In this document: in pieces, positions 34,488 to 43,132 of the stretch | Layout of the letters: the number at the start of each line of letters is the position of its first letter | Position numbering within the stretch: the stretch's first letter is position 1 | Assembly (NCBI RefSeq): GCF_900177705.1 | Contig: NZ_FXBA01000009.1 | Span: 62,001 to 126,000 of the forward strand | From: Fibrobacter sp. UWB15 | Lineage (GTDB): Bacteria > Fibrobacterota > Fibrobacteria > Fibrobacterales > Fibrobacteraceae | DNA: 64,000 nucleotides | Reading direction: 5' to 3' | Position numbers and translations under genes: made by a program | The notes under the pieces: generated by a model | What the model was told of the DNA's origin: nothing | Databases searched by the model: none | The model's input: only the letters and a program-made list of their open reading frames with translations

Positions 34488-36352
34488 ACTTTTTCCATGA
34501 TTTGTTTGGCGACGGATTCCCCGTCAATTTTCAAAAGCTTGAACAAGGCAGGAATTTCGCCCTGTTCCACAAAATGATCCGGCAGGCCAAAGCGCAACAG
34601 GCGCTTGCCTTCGAGTCCGAGATCTGCAATAAGTTCAGCCACGGCAGAACCGAAACCGCCTACCAGCGTGTTGTCTTCAAGCGTCACAATCACCTTGTGG
34701 GCGTCAAAGAGTTTGCGGTAAGCCTCGGTATCCAGCGGCTTGATAATGCGTGCATCCACGACCGTCGGGTTCTTGCCGTTTTCGCGGAGAACGGCAGCCG
34801 TCTTCTTGAGTTCGTTCGTCATGAATCCTGCACCCAGGAGCAAGATGTCCTTGCCTTCTTCCAGAACCTTCGGGAGCTTCACGTCCACGGTTTCGGGAGC
34901 GGGTTTCAGGTGTTCTTCCAGTGCGGTCCCGCGCGGATATCGGATTGCGACAGGGCCCTTCATGTCGATAGACGCGCGCACCATGTCGCGCAGTTCGTTT
35001 TCGTTGCTCGGCGCCAAGATGGTGATACCCGGCACCGTGCGCAAGAATGACAAGTCGAACGCGCCATGGTGGGTCGGGCCATCGGCACCGACCAGGCCCG
35101 CACGGTCAAGCACCATCACCACATGCAAGTTCTGCAAGGCGATGTCGTGCATAATCTGGTCGTAGGCGCGCTGCATAAAGCTCGAATAAATCGCGACCAC
35201 CGGAACCACGCCGTCGCAGGCAAGGCCCGAAGCAAACGTGAGTGCATGTTCTTCGGCAATGCCCACGTCAATCACGCGGTCCGGAAGTTCCTTCGCCACA
35301 ATGTCCATACCGCAACCGGTAGGCATGGCAGCCGTAATGCCGATAATGCGGTCATCCTTCTTCGCGAGTTCAAGCAACGTCTGCCCGAACACATGCGTGA
35401 GTGACGGGTTCGGCTTTCCCGGAGCAAGCGGGAGTCCGCTTTCGGGGTCGAAAGGTCCAATGCCGTGCCACTTGGTCGGGTTCTTCACGGCTGCATCAAG
35501 CCCGCGTCCCTTTTCGGTCAAGATATGCACCAGGCACGGGCCCGGCTGTTCCTTGACGCGCTGCAACAGCATAATCAGTTCGTTAATGTCGTGACCATCG
35601 ATCGGGCCAAAATAACGGATGCCTAAATCTTCAAAGAAGCGTCCCGGCTTTACCGCAGTCTTCGCGGCGCGTTCCGCCTGCAGGAACAAGTCACGGAAAC
35701 GCGATCCCAAAATTCCCGGAAGGCGCTTCATCAGGCGGTCCAAGTCCGAACGCATCTTGTTGTAGACCGGGTCCGAAATCACGCGGTTCAGGTACTTGCT
35801 GAAGTTACCCACGTTGGGGGCGATGCTCATCTTGTTGTCATTCAAGATGATGGTCATGTTCTGCTTCGAAAGACCGGCGTTGTTGATGGCTTCGTAAGCC
35901 ATACCGCCCGTCATGGAGCCGTCACCGATGACTGCGACCACGCTGTTCTTGCGCTTGAAGTGGTCGCGCGCCACGGCAAAGCCGAGGGCGGCAGAAATAG
36001 AGGTCGTCGCGTGTCCGGCGCCGTAGCAGTCGTACTCGCTTTCGTTCCTCTTCAAGAATCCGGAAATGCCTCCCTGCTGGCGAAGCGTCTCGAAACGGTC
36101 GAAACGTCCCGTCAAAAGCTTGTGCACGTAAGCTTGGTGCCCTACGTCCCACACGATTTTATCGTCAGGAGCATTGAACACGTAATGCAAGGCAAGCGTC
36201 AGTTCCACGACACCCAGGCTAGAAGCCAGGTGACCGCCATGCTTCGCCACTTGACCGATGATGGTCTCGCGGATCTGCGACGCCAGGTGATAAAGCTCCT
36301 CGACAGAGCAATGCTTTATGTCCTGGGGGGACTTGATATTCTTAAGGTCCAT
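34484..36352 (-). CDS. dxs: 1-Deoxy-D-xylulose-5-phosphate synthase
   Basis: The 622-aa TPP-dependent enzyme has the Dxs pattern: HLASSLGVVELTLALHYVFN, DVGHQAYVHKLLTGR, TPP motif GDGSMTGGMAYEAINNAG, ILNDNKMSIAPNVG, then AEEHALTFASGLACDG and the C-terminal transketolase domain. It makes DXP from pyruvate and glyceraldehyde-3-phosphate, the first step of the MEP isoprenoid pathway. It is coupled to ispA by a TAATG overlap and to the methyltransferase gene by ATGA, so isoprenoid flux genes sit side by side. Confidence 0.97.
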   Translation of the reverse strand: MDLKNIKSPQDIKHCSVEELYHLASQIRETIIGQVAKHGGHLASSLGVVELTLALHYVFNAPDDKIVWDVGHQAYVHKLLTGRFDRFETLRQQGGISGFLKRNESEYDCYGAGHATTSISAALGFAVARDHFKRKNSVVAVIGDGSMTGGMAYEAINNAGLSKQNMTIILNDNKMSIAPNVGNFSKYLNRVISDPVYNKMRSDLDRLMKRLPGILGSRFRDLFLQAERAAKTAVKPGRFFEDLGIRYFGPIDGHDINELIMLLQRVKEQPGPCLVHILTEKGRGLDAAVKNPTKWHGIGPFDPESGLPLAPGKPNPSLTHVFGQTLLELAKKDDRIIGITAAMPTGCGMDIVAKELPDRVIDVGIAEEHALTFASGLACDGVVPVVAIYSSFMQRAYDQIMHDIALQNLHVVMVLDRAGLVGADGPTHHGAFDLSFLRTVPGITILAPSNENELRDMVRASIDMKGPVAIRYPRGTALEEHLKPAPETVDVKLPKVLEEGKDILLLGAGFMTNELKKTAAVLRENGKNPTVVDARIIKPLDTEAYRKLFDAHKVIVTLEDNTLVGGFGSAVAELIADLGLEGKRLLRFGLPDHFVEQGEIPALFKLLKIDGESVAKQIMEKV

Positions 36353-37239
36353 TAGTTAACCCTGGTAATGATGAATGCGGCAATGGAGCGCAGAATCGTG
36401 GTGTCGCACTTGAGGCCATCCAAAGCCTTGAGCGATTCCTCGTACAGTTCGTGTGCACGCTCGCGGGACTTGTCGAGACCCACGAGAGCCGGGTATGTCG
36501 CCTTCCCCTTTTCGATGTCGGAACCGGCATCCTTGCCCAGTTCTTCGGTCGTAGAAACAATGTCCAGAATGTCGTCCACAATCTGGAATGCAAGGCCGAT
36601 GGCGCGGCCGTAGTCGCGGATAGCCTCGATAGACTTGTCGTCGGCACCGGCAAGCATCGCACCCACCTGGAGAGCCGCCTCGATGAGGGCCGCCGTCTTG
36701 TGGTAATGGATGTAATCAACCGTATCAAGGTCCACCTTCTTGCCTTCACACTCGATGTCGATCATTTCGCCACCGATAAGGCCGTAGGTGCTGAGCAGGT
36801 GCGCAAGCACTTCGATCGCCTTCGCATTGCCCGTCTTGCCCATCAGTTCAAAAGCCAAAACGCAAAGGGCATCGCCCGCCATGACGGCGGTGGCTTCGCC
36901 GAACTGCTTATGGCTCGTGGGCTTTCCGCGCCTAAAGTCATCGTTGTCGATGCAGGGCAGGTCATCGTGAATGAGGGAGAAGGTGTGAATCATTTCAAGG
37001 GCGCTCATGGCGTAGTCCACCGATTCGCCCTTGCCGCCGAACATGTCGAATGCAGCACGCACCAGTGCCGGGCGGAGCCTCTTGCCGCCTGCAAACATCG
37101 AATAACGCATCGCCTCGTGGAGCCTTTTCGGACGGTCGGCTACGGGCGGCAAAAATTCATCAAACTTCTTTTCCGCTTCTTTTGAGATGCGGGACAGGTA
37201 ATCGAGGGCAACAGCCGCTTCTTTTTCAAGGGTTTCCAT
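36352..37239 (-). CDS. ispA: Short/medium-chain polyprenyl diphosphate synthase (farnesyl/geranylgeranyl type)
   Basis: The 295-aa enzyme contains the first Asp-rich motif DDLPCIDNDDFRRG, GKRLRPALV upstream, and the second motif FQIVDDILD. The IspA class adds GDALCVLAFELM and a KATYP motif. It elongates IPP with DMAPP to FPP or GGPP. I start at ATG 37239, 7 nt after an exact TATCTTTG element, and reject a longer in-frame extension that runs through the promoter. It is the first gene of a five-gene operon. Confidence 0.92.
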   Translation of the reverse strand: METLEKEAAVALDYLSRISKEAEKKFDEFLPPVADRPKRLHEAMRYSMFAGGKRLRPALVRAAFDMFGGKGESVDYAMSALEMIHTFSLIHDDLPCIDNDDFRRGKPTSHKQFGEATAVMAGDALCVLAFELMGKTGNAKAIEVLAHLLSTYGLIGGEMIDIECEGKKVDLDTVDYIHYHKTAALIEAALQVGAMLAGADDKSIEAIRDYGRAIGLAFQIVDDILDIVSTTEELGKDAGSDIEKGKATYPALVGLDKSRERAHELYEESLKALDGLKCDTTILRSIAAFIITRVN

Positions 37240-37246
37240 ATAACCC

Positions 37247-37254
37247 CAAAGATA
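37247..37254 (-). promoter_or_regulatory. TATCTTTG promoter element, leaderless configuration
   Basis: An exact TAnnTTTG match lies 7 nt before ATG 37239, serving the ispA-dxs-trmH-pyrF operon. Confidence 0.55.
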
Positions 37255-37322
37255 CTTAATTTCGCGATTGTATACAAGACTAAACACACCGAAACAAGGC
37301 CTCAAGATGCGAAAAAACACAT

Positions 37323-37352
37323 AAAAAAACCGCCCTTTTAAGGCGGCTTTTA
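37323..37352 (-). terminator. Intrinsic terminator after the 37.4-39.1 kb lipoprotein gene
   Basis: GCCGCC and GGCGGT (minus strand) are separated by a TTAAAAG loop and followed by seven T's, 26 bp after the stop codon. Confidence 0.85.
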
Positions 37353-37377
37353 CTTGTAAGAAAATTGTATTTGTTCC

Positions 37378-39066
37378 TTAGAACAGAGCACCGTAAATCG
37401 TCACGTTGTCGATGTAGAATTCGGTGCCGTCCTGCGGGAAAATGTGGAGCTGCTTGACCAAGTATTTTACGCCGCTCCAAGAGGTAAAGCAAGTTTCCGT
37501 CTTGGCGTTTCCGACACAGAGTTCAGCTGGGTTCACGTTAATGTGTTGCCATTCATCATTGATAGGTATCCAATCAGTAGCGGCCTTCAGGCTCTTGGTG
37601 TCGTTGATGTAGTTTTCAAGCGAAAGGCGAATGTTGCCATCGCCCTTGACGTCGAACACGACGGAATCGATCGCGGAGAAATTCATCTCGTGTTCGAAGG
37701 TCGTTCCGACAAGCACCCAGGCGTAATCGTCATCGGCAAGCTTGTATTCGCCATGGAACACTTTAGACTTGCGGGTAGAATCGTACACAATGCCGTCAGC
37801 CACGTTCTTTGCCAAAGGCGTAAGCGTCGTACCCTTGAAGAGCGCGTCCGTATTCACGTACCAACTCTTGATACCGTCTTCGAAGTCCTGAAGCACCATG
37901 ACCGGGTTCGAGAACTTAGTGCTATACGGATCAGCAATGGTTTTCCATTCTGCATAAAGGCTGTTGGCGCTGTCCGGCATCACAATGTAGATACCGAGCG
38001 AATCCTTAGCAGGCACGCTGGGCAGCACATAGGAGCCAACATTATTTGTCTTGACCAACAAATCGAGACCGTAAACGCCTACCCACAGGAATTCTTCACC
38101 GGTACGGAGCGTTACTTTGCTCGAAATAGAGGCGGTCGCTTCCAGGCGGAGCGTGTCGAGCTTCGCGAGGTCCTTGGCCTTGTAGACTTTGGAGTATGCA
38201 AATCCGTCCTTGGTAACCGTCAGGCGGTAATTGCCCGAGTCGGGCCATTCCATTTCAAAACGGCCATTCTTGTCGGTTCGCAGGTCAGATTCCACCATCG
38301 TGTTCTGCACGGCGTAATCCTCAACCTTGGCATCGGCGGCGCGCAGGGCGACCGTTGCATACGTTGCCGGAGTTCCGTCCTTGAGCAAAGCCAAGACCTG
38401 CAGCAGCTTTTCAGGTTCAACCGTATCCTCCGGAGTCGTATCTTCAGGGGCCGCGGTTTCGCGGTAATCCTGCATAATCGATTCCATCGGAGATACAAAG
38501 AGGTCCTTTTCGCCCAAGCTCTTGTCGAAGTCCTCGTTCACGAAGTACAGCTGCAAGGAGTCATTGGCCGGAATAGACGAAAGCGCGAACCAACCGGATT
38601 CATCGGTCTTCACCAAGACATCGGTACCCACGATACCGACCCATACCGTAGACGAACCTTCAGGAACATCCACGACACCCGCAAGAACGGCGGTCGGTTC
38701 CAAACGAACCGTATCGACTGAGGCAAACGATTCTGAAGTTACCACCTTGGAGTAGGCCGCCCCTGCATGGGTAACCGTCAAACGGTATTCACCATTTTCG
38801 GGAACTTTGATATCGAAATGCCCTTTTTCGTCGGCATATTCATCGGCAACAATGAGAGCGTTCTCTTCGACAGCCTCGGACGCCTTAAAGTTTACTTTGC
38901 GCAATGCGACGGCTGCATAAGGTGCTGCGGCGCCATCGACCAATGCGACCGGAGATCCGTTAGTAGTAATACTACCTGGACCGCCAGCAACGTCTTTGTT
39001 AGAACACGCTACCAAACCCGCTGCGGTCAGCGAGAGCAAAGGCAAAAGAAAGAGCGATTTTCTCAT
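37378..39066 (-). CDS. Lipoprotein with duplicated carboxypeptidase-regulatory-like repeats and CBM11-like C-terminus
   Basis: The 562-aa protein has a lipobox (LVAC, Cys21). Two homologous halves follow (about 38-205 and 228-385), each with YAxVALR, GxF-x-GxYRLTVT, AYSKV, DTVRLEPTA or DTLRLEATA, and WVGIVGTDVLVKT or WVGVYGLDLLVKT. The C-terminal part (about 395-562; VMVLQDFEDGIKSWYV, IDSVVFDVKGDGNIRLSLEN, FYIDNVTIYG) resembles CBM11/CIA30-type beta-sandwiches. A surface carbohydrate-binding role is inferred. It overlaps the TIGR02147-type gene by 4 bp, so regulator and lipoprotein form a pair. Confidence 0.8.
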   Translation of the reverse strand: MRKSLFLLPLLSLTAAGLVACSNKDVAGGPGSITTNGSPVALVDGAAAPYAAVALRKVNFKASEAVEENALIVADEYADEKGHFDIKVPENGEYRLTVTHAGAAYSKVVTSESFASVDTVRLEPTAVLAGVVDVPEGSSTVWVGIVGTDVLVKTDESGWFALSSIPANDSLQLYFVNEDFDKSLGEKDLFVSPMESIMQDYRETAAPEDTTPEDTVEPEKLLQVLALLKDGTPATYATVALRAADAKVEDYAVQNTMVESDLRTDKNGRFEMEWPDSGNYRLTVTKDGFAYSKVYKAKDLAKLDTLRLEATASISSKVTLRTGEEFLWVGVYGLDLLVKTNNVGSYVLPSVPAKDSLGIYIVMPDSANSLYAEWKTIADPYSTKFSNPVMVLQDFEDGIKSWYVNTDALFKGTTLTPLAKNVADGIVYDSTRKSKVFHGEYKLADDDYAWVLVGTTFEHEMNFSAIDSVVFDVKGDGNIRLSLENYINDTKSLKAATDWIPINDEWQHINVNPAELCVGNAKTETCFTSWSGVKYLVKQLHIFPQDGTEFYIDNVTIYGALF

Positions 39067-39905
39067 TTTTCTTTCTCCTTTTCCTTCAAGGGCTTGGTAA
39101 ACGCTAACGGGAACATCTGGATGTTCAACTGGAATACAGTATCGTCATCCGTTCCTTCCTGGGATAAACGTAGTAAATCTTCGCGGAAAGCGTTAATCTT
39201 TTCGCGCAGGAGCTGGATATCGTCCATGCAAAAAGTCATGGTGACCGTGCTAATGTCCCTGAGGAACGGCTGATGTCTGTCCAGGGATTCGTCGGCAAGG
39301 CGGATTGTTTCGTGCTGGAATGCACGTACGGCCTGAGAACGCCAGTTTCCCCCCGTCGAGACAAAGGTGTCGTTCACCTTCCAGTAGCCGTCGCGGTCGG
39401 TCGAAATCATGTTGAGGTCGGCCAGCAATTTCACGGCGTCGCGGGCTTCACGCTCGGTAATGTTCGGGGTGCAGCTTTCGGCGAGTCCCTGGTAGTCGTC
39501 CTTGAACTTGCAAATGCCAATGATCGAACGTATTGCGTTGTAATACCAGTGGCGGTAGAACTCCAGTTCCTTCTTTTGCAACAACTTAAGAGAAACTCCC
39601 TTCAGGGCCTGCATGCGTTCGTAGTGTTGCAGGGCGTCGGCGTCGGTCTTGGCACGGCCGAAATACACCATTTCGGCCCAATAATCGGCTTCTTTACCTT
39701 CAAGTTCGAAGAATTCTGCTGCGGGCTTAATCAGACTAAGGGGCAAGTGGATCTTGCCCTGCGATACGCGAAGGAGGTTGCCGGGATCAGCGCCCATTTT
39801 CATGGCCATGTAACGCCATGAGATGACAGTCTTACGCTGCTTAAAATCCTCAAAAGCATCCCTCAACCATTCGCGATAGTCCGTATATTCAAAAATCTTC
39901 TTCAT
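39063..39905 (-). CDS. TIGR02147-family (Fibrobacter) putative regulator
   Basis: The 280-aa protein opens with IFEYTDYREWLRDAFEDFKQ, the defining start of TIGR02147. An HTH-like segment follows (WRYMAMKMGADPGNLLRVSQ), then FFELEGKEADYWAEMVYFGRAKT, a winged-helix-like ITEREARDAVKLLADLNMI, and STVTMTFCMDDIQLLREKIN near the C-terminus. The family is abundant in Fibrobacter and is presumed to regulate transcription; no target is established. It is 4-bp overlapped with the downstream surface lipoprotein gene. A TATCTTTA element lies 5 nt before its ATG. Confidence 0.85.
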   Translation of the reverse strand: MKKIFEYTDYREWLRDAFEDFKQRKTVISWRYMAMKMGADPGNLLRVSQGKIHLPLSLIKPAAEFFELEGKEADYWAEMVYFGRAKTDADALQHYERMQALKGVSLKLLQKKELEFYRHWYYNAIRSIIGICKFKDDYQGLAESCTPNITEREARDAVKLLADLNMISTDRDGYWKVNDTFVSTGGNWRSQAVRAFQHETIRLADESLDRHQPFLRDISTVTMTFCMDDIQLLREKINAFREDLLRLSQEGTDDDTVFQLNIQMFPLAFTKPLKEKEKEK

Positions 39906-39910
39906 AACTA

Positions 39911-39918
39911 TAAAGATA
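39911..39918 (-). promoter_or_regulatory. TATCTTTA promoter element, leaderless configuration
   Basis: Five nt (TAGTT) separate it from ATG 39905 of the TIGR02147-type gene. Confidence 0.45.
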
Positions 39919-39951
39919 AATCATTGACTATCAAAAGCCTATGGCAGAGGA

Positions 39952-40398
39952 TTAATCTCCGTTGTGGAAGTTTACAACGATTTTACAATCCGCATCGCAG
40001 GTCGCTTCCCACCGGCATTCCGGCTTATCCATTATGGATAAATCCCTGCAAATTCCGTCAAATTTGAGGATTTCCGGGTTTTCAGGGCTTCGGCTATAGG
40101 TGACTTCGTAGCTAAGTTCGCCGGCAGTCGAAGCCTGCACCGCTGGCTCGGCCATCAGGCGCGCCGTGAGCAAAATCACACACTCGTCCTTGCGGGGCAT
40201 CTGGGTTTCATCTTCGCCTTCGGCCAGGTTCCAACGAATCTGAATAGGCTTGAAATCAACCTCAGGTTCCTTCTTGGCGCAACTGAATAATAGGAGGATA
40301 AGAAAAGCCAAGAGCACGCAGCTTCGCTGCTTTGAACTATGAGCGCGGGGCTTACGCCCCTTTGAGGTCTTAAGAAAACATTTCACGATAAAACTCAC
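39952..40398 (-). CDS. Small lipoprotein of unknown function
   Basis: The frame encodes up to 148 aa from a GTG start. A lipobox-like LLLFSC at about residue 40 is preceded by a hydrophobic run and a basic stretch, followed by AKKEPEVDFKPIQIRWNL and a Cys-containing C-terminus (ECRWEATCDADCKIVVNF). The first 27 codons contain a GC-rich hairpin (40347-40360) and may not be coding; GTG 40317 is an alternative start. It lies 36 bp downstream of the GGDEF gene. Function is unknown. Confidence 0.55.
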   Translation of the reverse strand: MSFIVKCFLKTSKGRKPRAHSSKQRSCVLLAFLILLLFSCAKKEPEVDFKPIQIRWNLAEGEDETQMPRKDECVILLTARLMAEPAVQASTAGELSYEVTYSRSPENPEILKFDGICRDLSIMDKPECRWEATCDADCKIVVNFHNGD

Positions 40399-40434
40399 CG
40401 CTCAAAGCCCCCATGGGGGCGTCCTCATACCTCA

Positions 40435-41763
40435 TCACCTGGTATGGCGGAAGGTCGCGCTCGTGACGCGGTTACGTCCATTTTCCTTGGAGGCGTAAAG
40501 GGCCTTGTCGGCGCGTTCGAACAGGCGCTTCGGGTCTTCGCCGGCAATCATTTCTGCAATACCGAAGGAGCAGGTAATCTTCTGCTGCTTGATGAGCTGC
40601 GTATTCTCGATAGCCATACGGAGCTTTTCGGCAAGGAACTGGGCGTTCTGGATAGGCGTGTCGCCGCAAAGAATCACGAATTCTTCGCCACCCCAACGCA
40701 CCAGGGCGTCGGTGTTGCGGATTTTGCTCTGGATGAGCTTGGCGAGGTTCACCAGAACTTCGTCACCTACCATGTGGCCGTAAGTGTCGTTCACGTGCTT
40801 GAAGTGGTCAATATCCAGAATCACAAACGACACGGGGCTGTCGTTCTTTTGCAGATTTTCTTGTTCGCGCATGAGCACGCTACTGAAGCCCGCACGGTTT
40901 AGGCAGCCCGTAAGCGGGTCTTCCTTGCTGGACTTCTCGTATTCGGTCTTTTCGATTTCCAGGGCGCGCAGGTTCTTTTCCAGTTCTTCACGCTTTTTCC
41001 TGCTGGCCGTACGTTCGCGGCTATAATCGAAGAAGCGGATCATGAGAATCACGAAGAAGGTGATGAACCAGAGGGCCACGAGTGCCGTCGAAAGCTCTGC
41101 CTTCGAAATCTTCTTGCCCTTGAAGCAGAGGCCCTTGATTTCGAGCGTTCCGTAACCTAACGGAGCATTGGTGCCCGTTTGGATTTCGATCAGGGGAACG
41201 TTAGAAAGGTCCACCCTTGCATTGTGGACGTTGATTTCGTTCTGAGCCACCCACCAGCCTGCTACGCGGAATTCCTGCGGAACGAATACGGCGGGGTAGG
41301 TTTCTTCGAGAGGGAAGAATTCAATTTCGTTGAACTTGAGGGACTGTTCGTCGTCGGGGCGGGAAAAGGTGCTGTCGTAGCTGCGCATGTAGAGACGCAC
41401 GGTGCCTTCGCCACGGGGCTTTACCCAGACAAATATGCTGTCGAACTTGGAAAGGTCCTTGCCGCGGGTCTTGCCGTCGCCCAAAAAGATCTTGACGCCC
41501 ACATAAGGGTAGGCGTAGCCTTCCTTAAGTTCGTAGTCCACGATGATGGAAGAATCGGTACGGGAAAGCTTGACCGCTGAAGCTCCGCCGTCAGCAGAGT
41601 CCGTTTCGGCAATGAGGTACGGATAGTCGTGCAGGTACAAAGGCTCAATAACGTCTAGTCCATTCTGATGTGCAAAAAGTGCTATGACCGTAATTGCCAA
41701 AAGCACAAAAATCAGAATATTCATCCTGAACAAAACGTATATCTTCTCAAGTATCCTAGACAT
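40435..41763 (-). CDS. Membrane-bound diguanylate cyclase with periplasmic sensor
   Basis: The 442-aa protein has TM1 (about 12-30), a periplasmic beta-rich domain (about 45-215) resembling a carbohydrate-binding jelly roll (FDSIFVWVKPRGEGTVRLYM), TM2 (about 226-244), a coiled coil (about 250-275) and a GGDEF domain with DPLTGCLNRAGF, FVILDIDHFKHVND and active-site RWGGEEF. No RxxD inhibitory site was clear. It should make c-di-GMP in response to a periplasmic signal, plausibly a carbohydrate. A TATATTTA element lies 27 nt before the ATG. Confidence 0.9.
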   Translation of the reverse strand: MSRILEKIYVLFRMNILIFVLLAITVIALFAHQNGLDVIEPLYLHDYPYLIAETDSADGGASAVKLSRTDSSIIVDYELKEGYAYPYVGVKIFLGDGKTRGKDLSKFDSIFVWVKPRGEGTVRLYMRSYDSTFSRPDDEQSLKFNEIEFFPLEETYPAVFVPQEFRVAGWWVAQNEINVHNARVDLSNVPLIEIQTGTNAPLGYGTLEIKGLCFKGKKISKAELSTALVALWFITFFVILMIRFFDYSRERTASRKKREELEKNLRALEIEKTEYEKSSKEDPLTGCLNRAGFSSVLMREQENLQKNDSPVSFVILDIDHFKHVNDTYGHMVGDEVLVNLAKLIQSKIRNTDALVRWGGEEFVILCGDTPIQNAQFLAEKLRMAIENTQLIKQQKITCSFGIAEMIAGEDPKRLFERADKALYASKENGRNRVTSATFRHTR

Positions 41764-41790
41764 AGGTGTAACCTGCCAAAATCCTCAAAT

Positions 41791-41798
41791 TAAATATA
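41791..41798 (-). promoter_or_regulatory. TATATTTA promoter element for the GGDEF gene
   Basis: It lies 27 nt before ATG 41763, allowing a leader of about 20 nt. Confidence 0.4.
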
Positions 41799-41887
41799 CA
41801 AAAAACGCCCAAAAAGCAACATTTACTCTTTAAAAGTGTGCGCTTCATAACGCGAATATGCCAAAAAAGTGGTGCTTGCAATAAAAA

Positions 41888-42988
41888 TTAGCGGGAAAGC
41901 CACCTTCCGAGGCGTCCAATTACGGGTCGAATTGCCTTTGCCATGTCTTCGTGGGAATGTATGTCAGGGTGTCCCAGGAGTCCCACATTTGCCGTCGTGA
42001 GGGTCATGAACTCCAAATCGGACTTGCCGGCGGCCCTTTGGGCGTCGTAAATCGCCTTTACGGTGGGGGTCAAGTCGTCATTGGGCCATACCTTGGTGGA
42101 CAAAAGCAGGAACTTGACGCCCGGATGGGCCTTGCGGAGCTTGTCCAGAAGTTCGGCGTAGGCCTTCTTGAAGGCATCATGCTTTGCGTAGGGCGGGTTT
42201 CCCTGGAAGTCGTTGATTCCGATAAAAAGGACTATGACATGAGGATGGAATGAGGCAAAATCGTAGCGGAGGGAGGATTCCGCAATATTGTTGGCGATGT
42301 CGCCAGGGGCTTCACCGGGGACGGTGAATTCGTATAGGCGGGGGATAGGCCATTCCGGCACGATATTGTCGTAGTTGCGTACGAGGCCGCGTCCGCTGAA
42401 GGCGTTGACCTGGAAATCGGCCTTGTAACCGTCGGCAATCAGAAACGCGAAACTCTTGGAGGCGTTCGTCTTTTCGAACACCAAGGATTCATCCTGGCCG
42501 TTCTGGCCTTCGTCACCGAATCCTACCGTAAAGGAGTCGCCGATGAATTCAATGCGTCGGTTGGACGGTTTCGGCGGTTCCTCGAACTTGCCTGATTTGT
42601 CGGTGGCTACTCTGTATAGGTGAACGCCACCGGGATTGCTTTCGCTGATTTTAATCAGGCGATAAGTATGTGAACCTGCACTGCCGGTTGTTTTTACTTT
42701 ATACACATTTTTGGAATTTGTCGTGAATACGGCAATTTCCTTACCGTCTTCGTCGACGCGGAATCTGGCTTCGCCTTCCAGTTCAAATTCCAAGGATTTT
42801 GCCGTCGCCTTGAACTGCACCATGGCAGCCGGAGCACTTGTACGGCTGTATTCCTTGCCGTGTTCCCAACGGCCGGTAAACAACAGGTTTTTCGAAAAAT
42901 CGTTCACGGAGACCTCCGCTCCAAAAGAAAATACGGACAGCAGGGCGATACCCGCCAAAGATGATTTAACCCTATTCAAACAACGCAT
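41888..42988 (-). CDS. CE2-like SGNH acetyl esterase (secreted)
   Basis: The 366-aa protein has a signal peptide (to about residue 24), an N-terminal jelly roll (about 28-145; LLFTGRWEH, FELEGEARFRV), and an SGNH hydrolase domain with RIEFIGDSFTVGFG (Ser nucleophile), SGRGLVRNYD, VLFIGINDF and HPDIHSHEDMA (catalytic His). This two-domain order is that of carbohydrate esterase family 2, which removes acetyl groups from xylan or glucomannan. It is a single gene; a poor promoter match (TATTTTCC) ends 2 nt before the ATG. No CBM or linker is present. Confidence 0.85.
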   Translation of the reverse strand: MRCLNRVKSSLAGIALLSVFSFGAEVSVNDFSKNLLFTGRWEHGKEYSRTSAPAAMVQFKATAKSLEFELEGEARFRVDEDGKEIAVFTTNSKNVYKVKTTGSAGSHTYRLIKISESNPGGVHLYRVATDKSGKFEEPPKPSNRRIEFIGDSFTVGFGDEGQNGQDESLVFEKTNASKSFAFLIADGYKADFQVNAFSGRGLVRNYDNIVPEWPIPRLYEFTVPGEAPGDIANNIAESSLRYDFASFHPHVIVLFIGINDFQGNPPYAKHDAFKKAYAELLDKLRKAHPGVKFLLLSTKVWPNDDLTPTVKAIYDAQRAAGKSDLEFMTLTTANVGLLGHPDIHSHEDMAKAIRPVIGRLGRWLSR

Positions 42989-43019
42989 GGGGAAAATAGT
43001 AGTAAAATAGTAGGCAGTA

Positions 43020-43039
43020 GGAAGTAGACTGTAGGAAGT
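43020..43039. repeat. Dispersed AGTAGAC/GGAAGT intergenic repeat, copy 1
   Basis: GGAAGTAGACTGTAGGAAGT closely matches a sequence at 52640-52666, and further AGTAG units lie just upstream (43004-43019). Confidence 0.5.
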
Positions 43040-43119
43040 AGTGAGTTCCTAGCCCGCAGGGCGTAACCCACAACTGATAACTGACAACCGCCTTCTAACT
43101 TCACTTTTCACATCTTTTC

Positions 43120-43127
43120 TACATTGC
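43120..43127 (+). promoter_or_regulatory. TACATTGC promoter-like element
   Basis: It ends 5 nt before ATG 43133. The match to TAnnTTTG is partial (TAnnTTGC), so this call is weaker than the others. Confidence 0.3.
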
Positions 43128-43132
43128 GTTAC

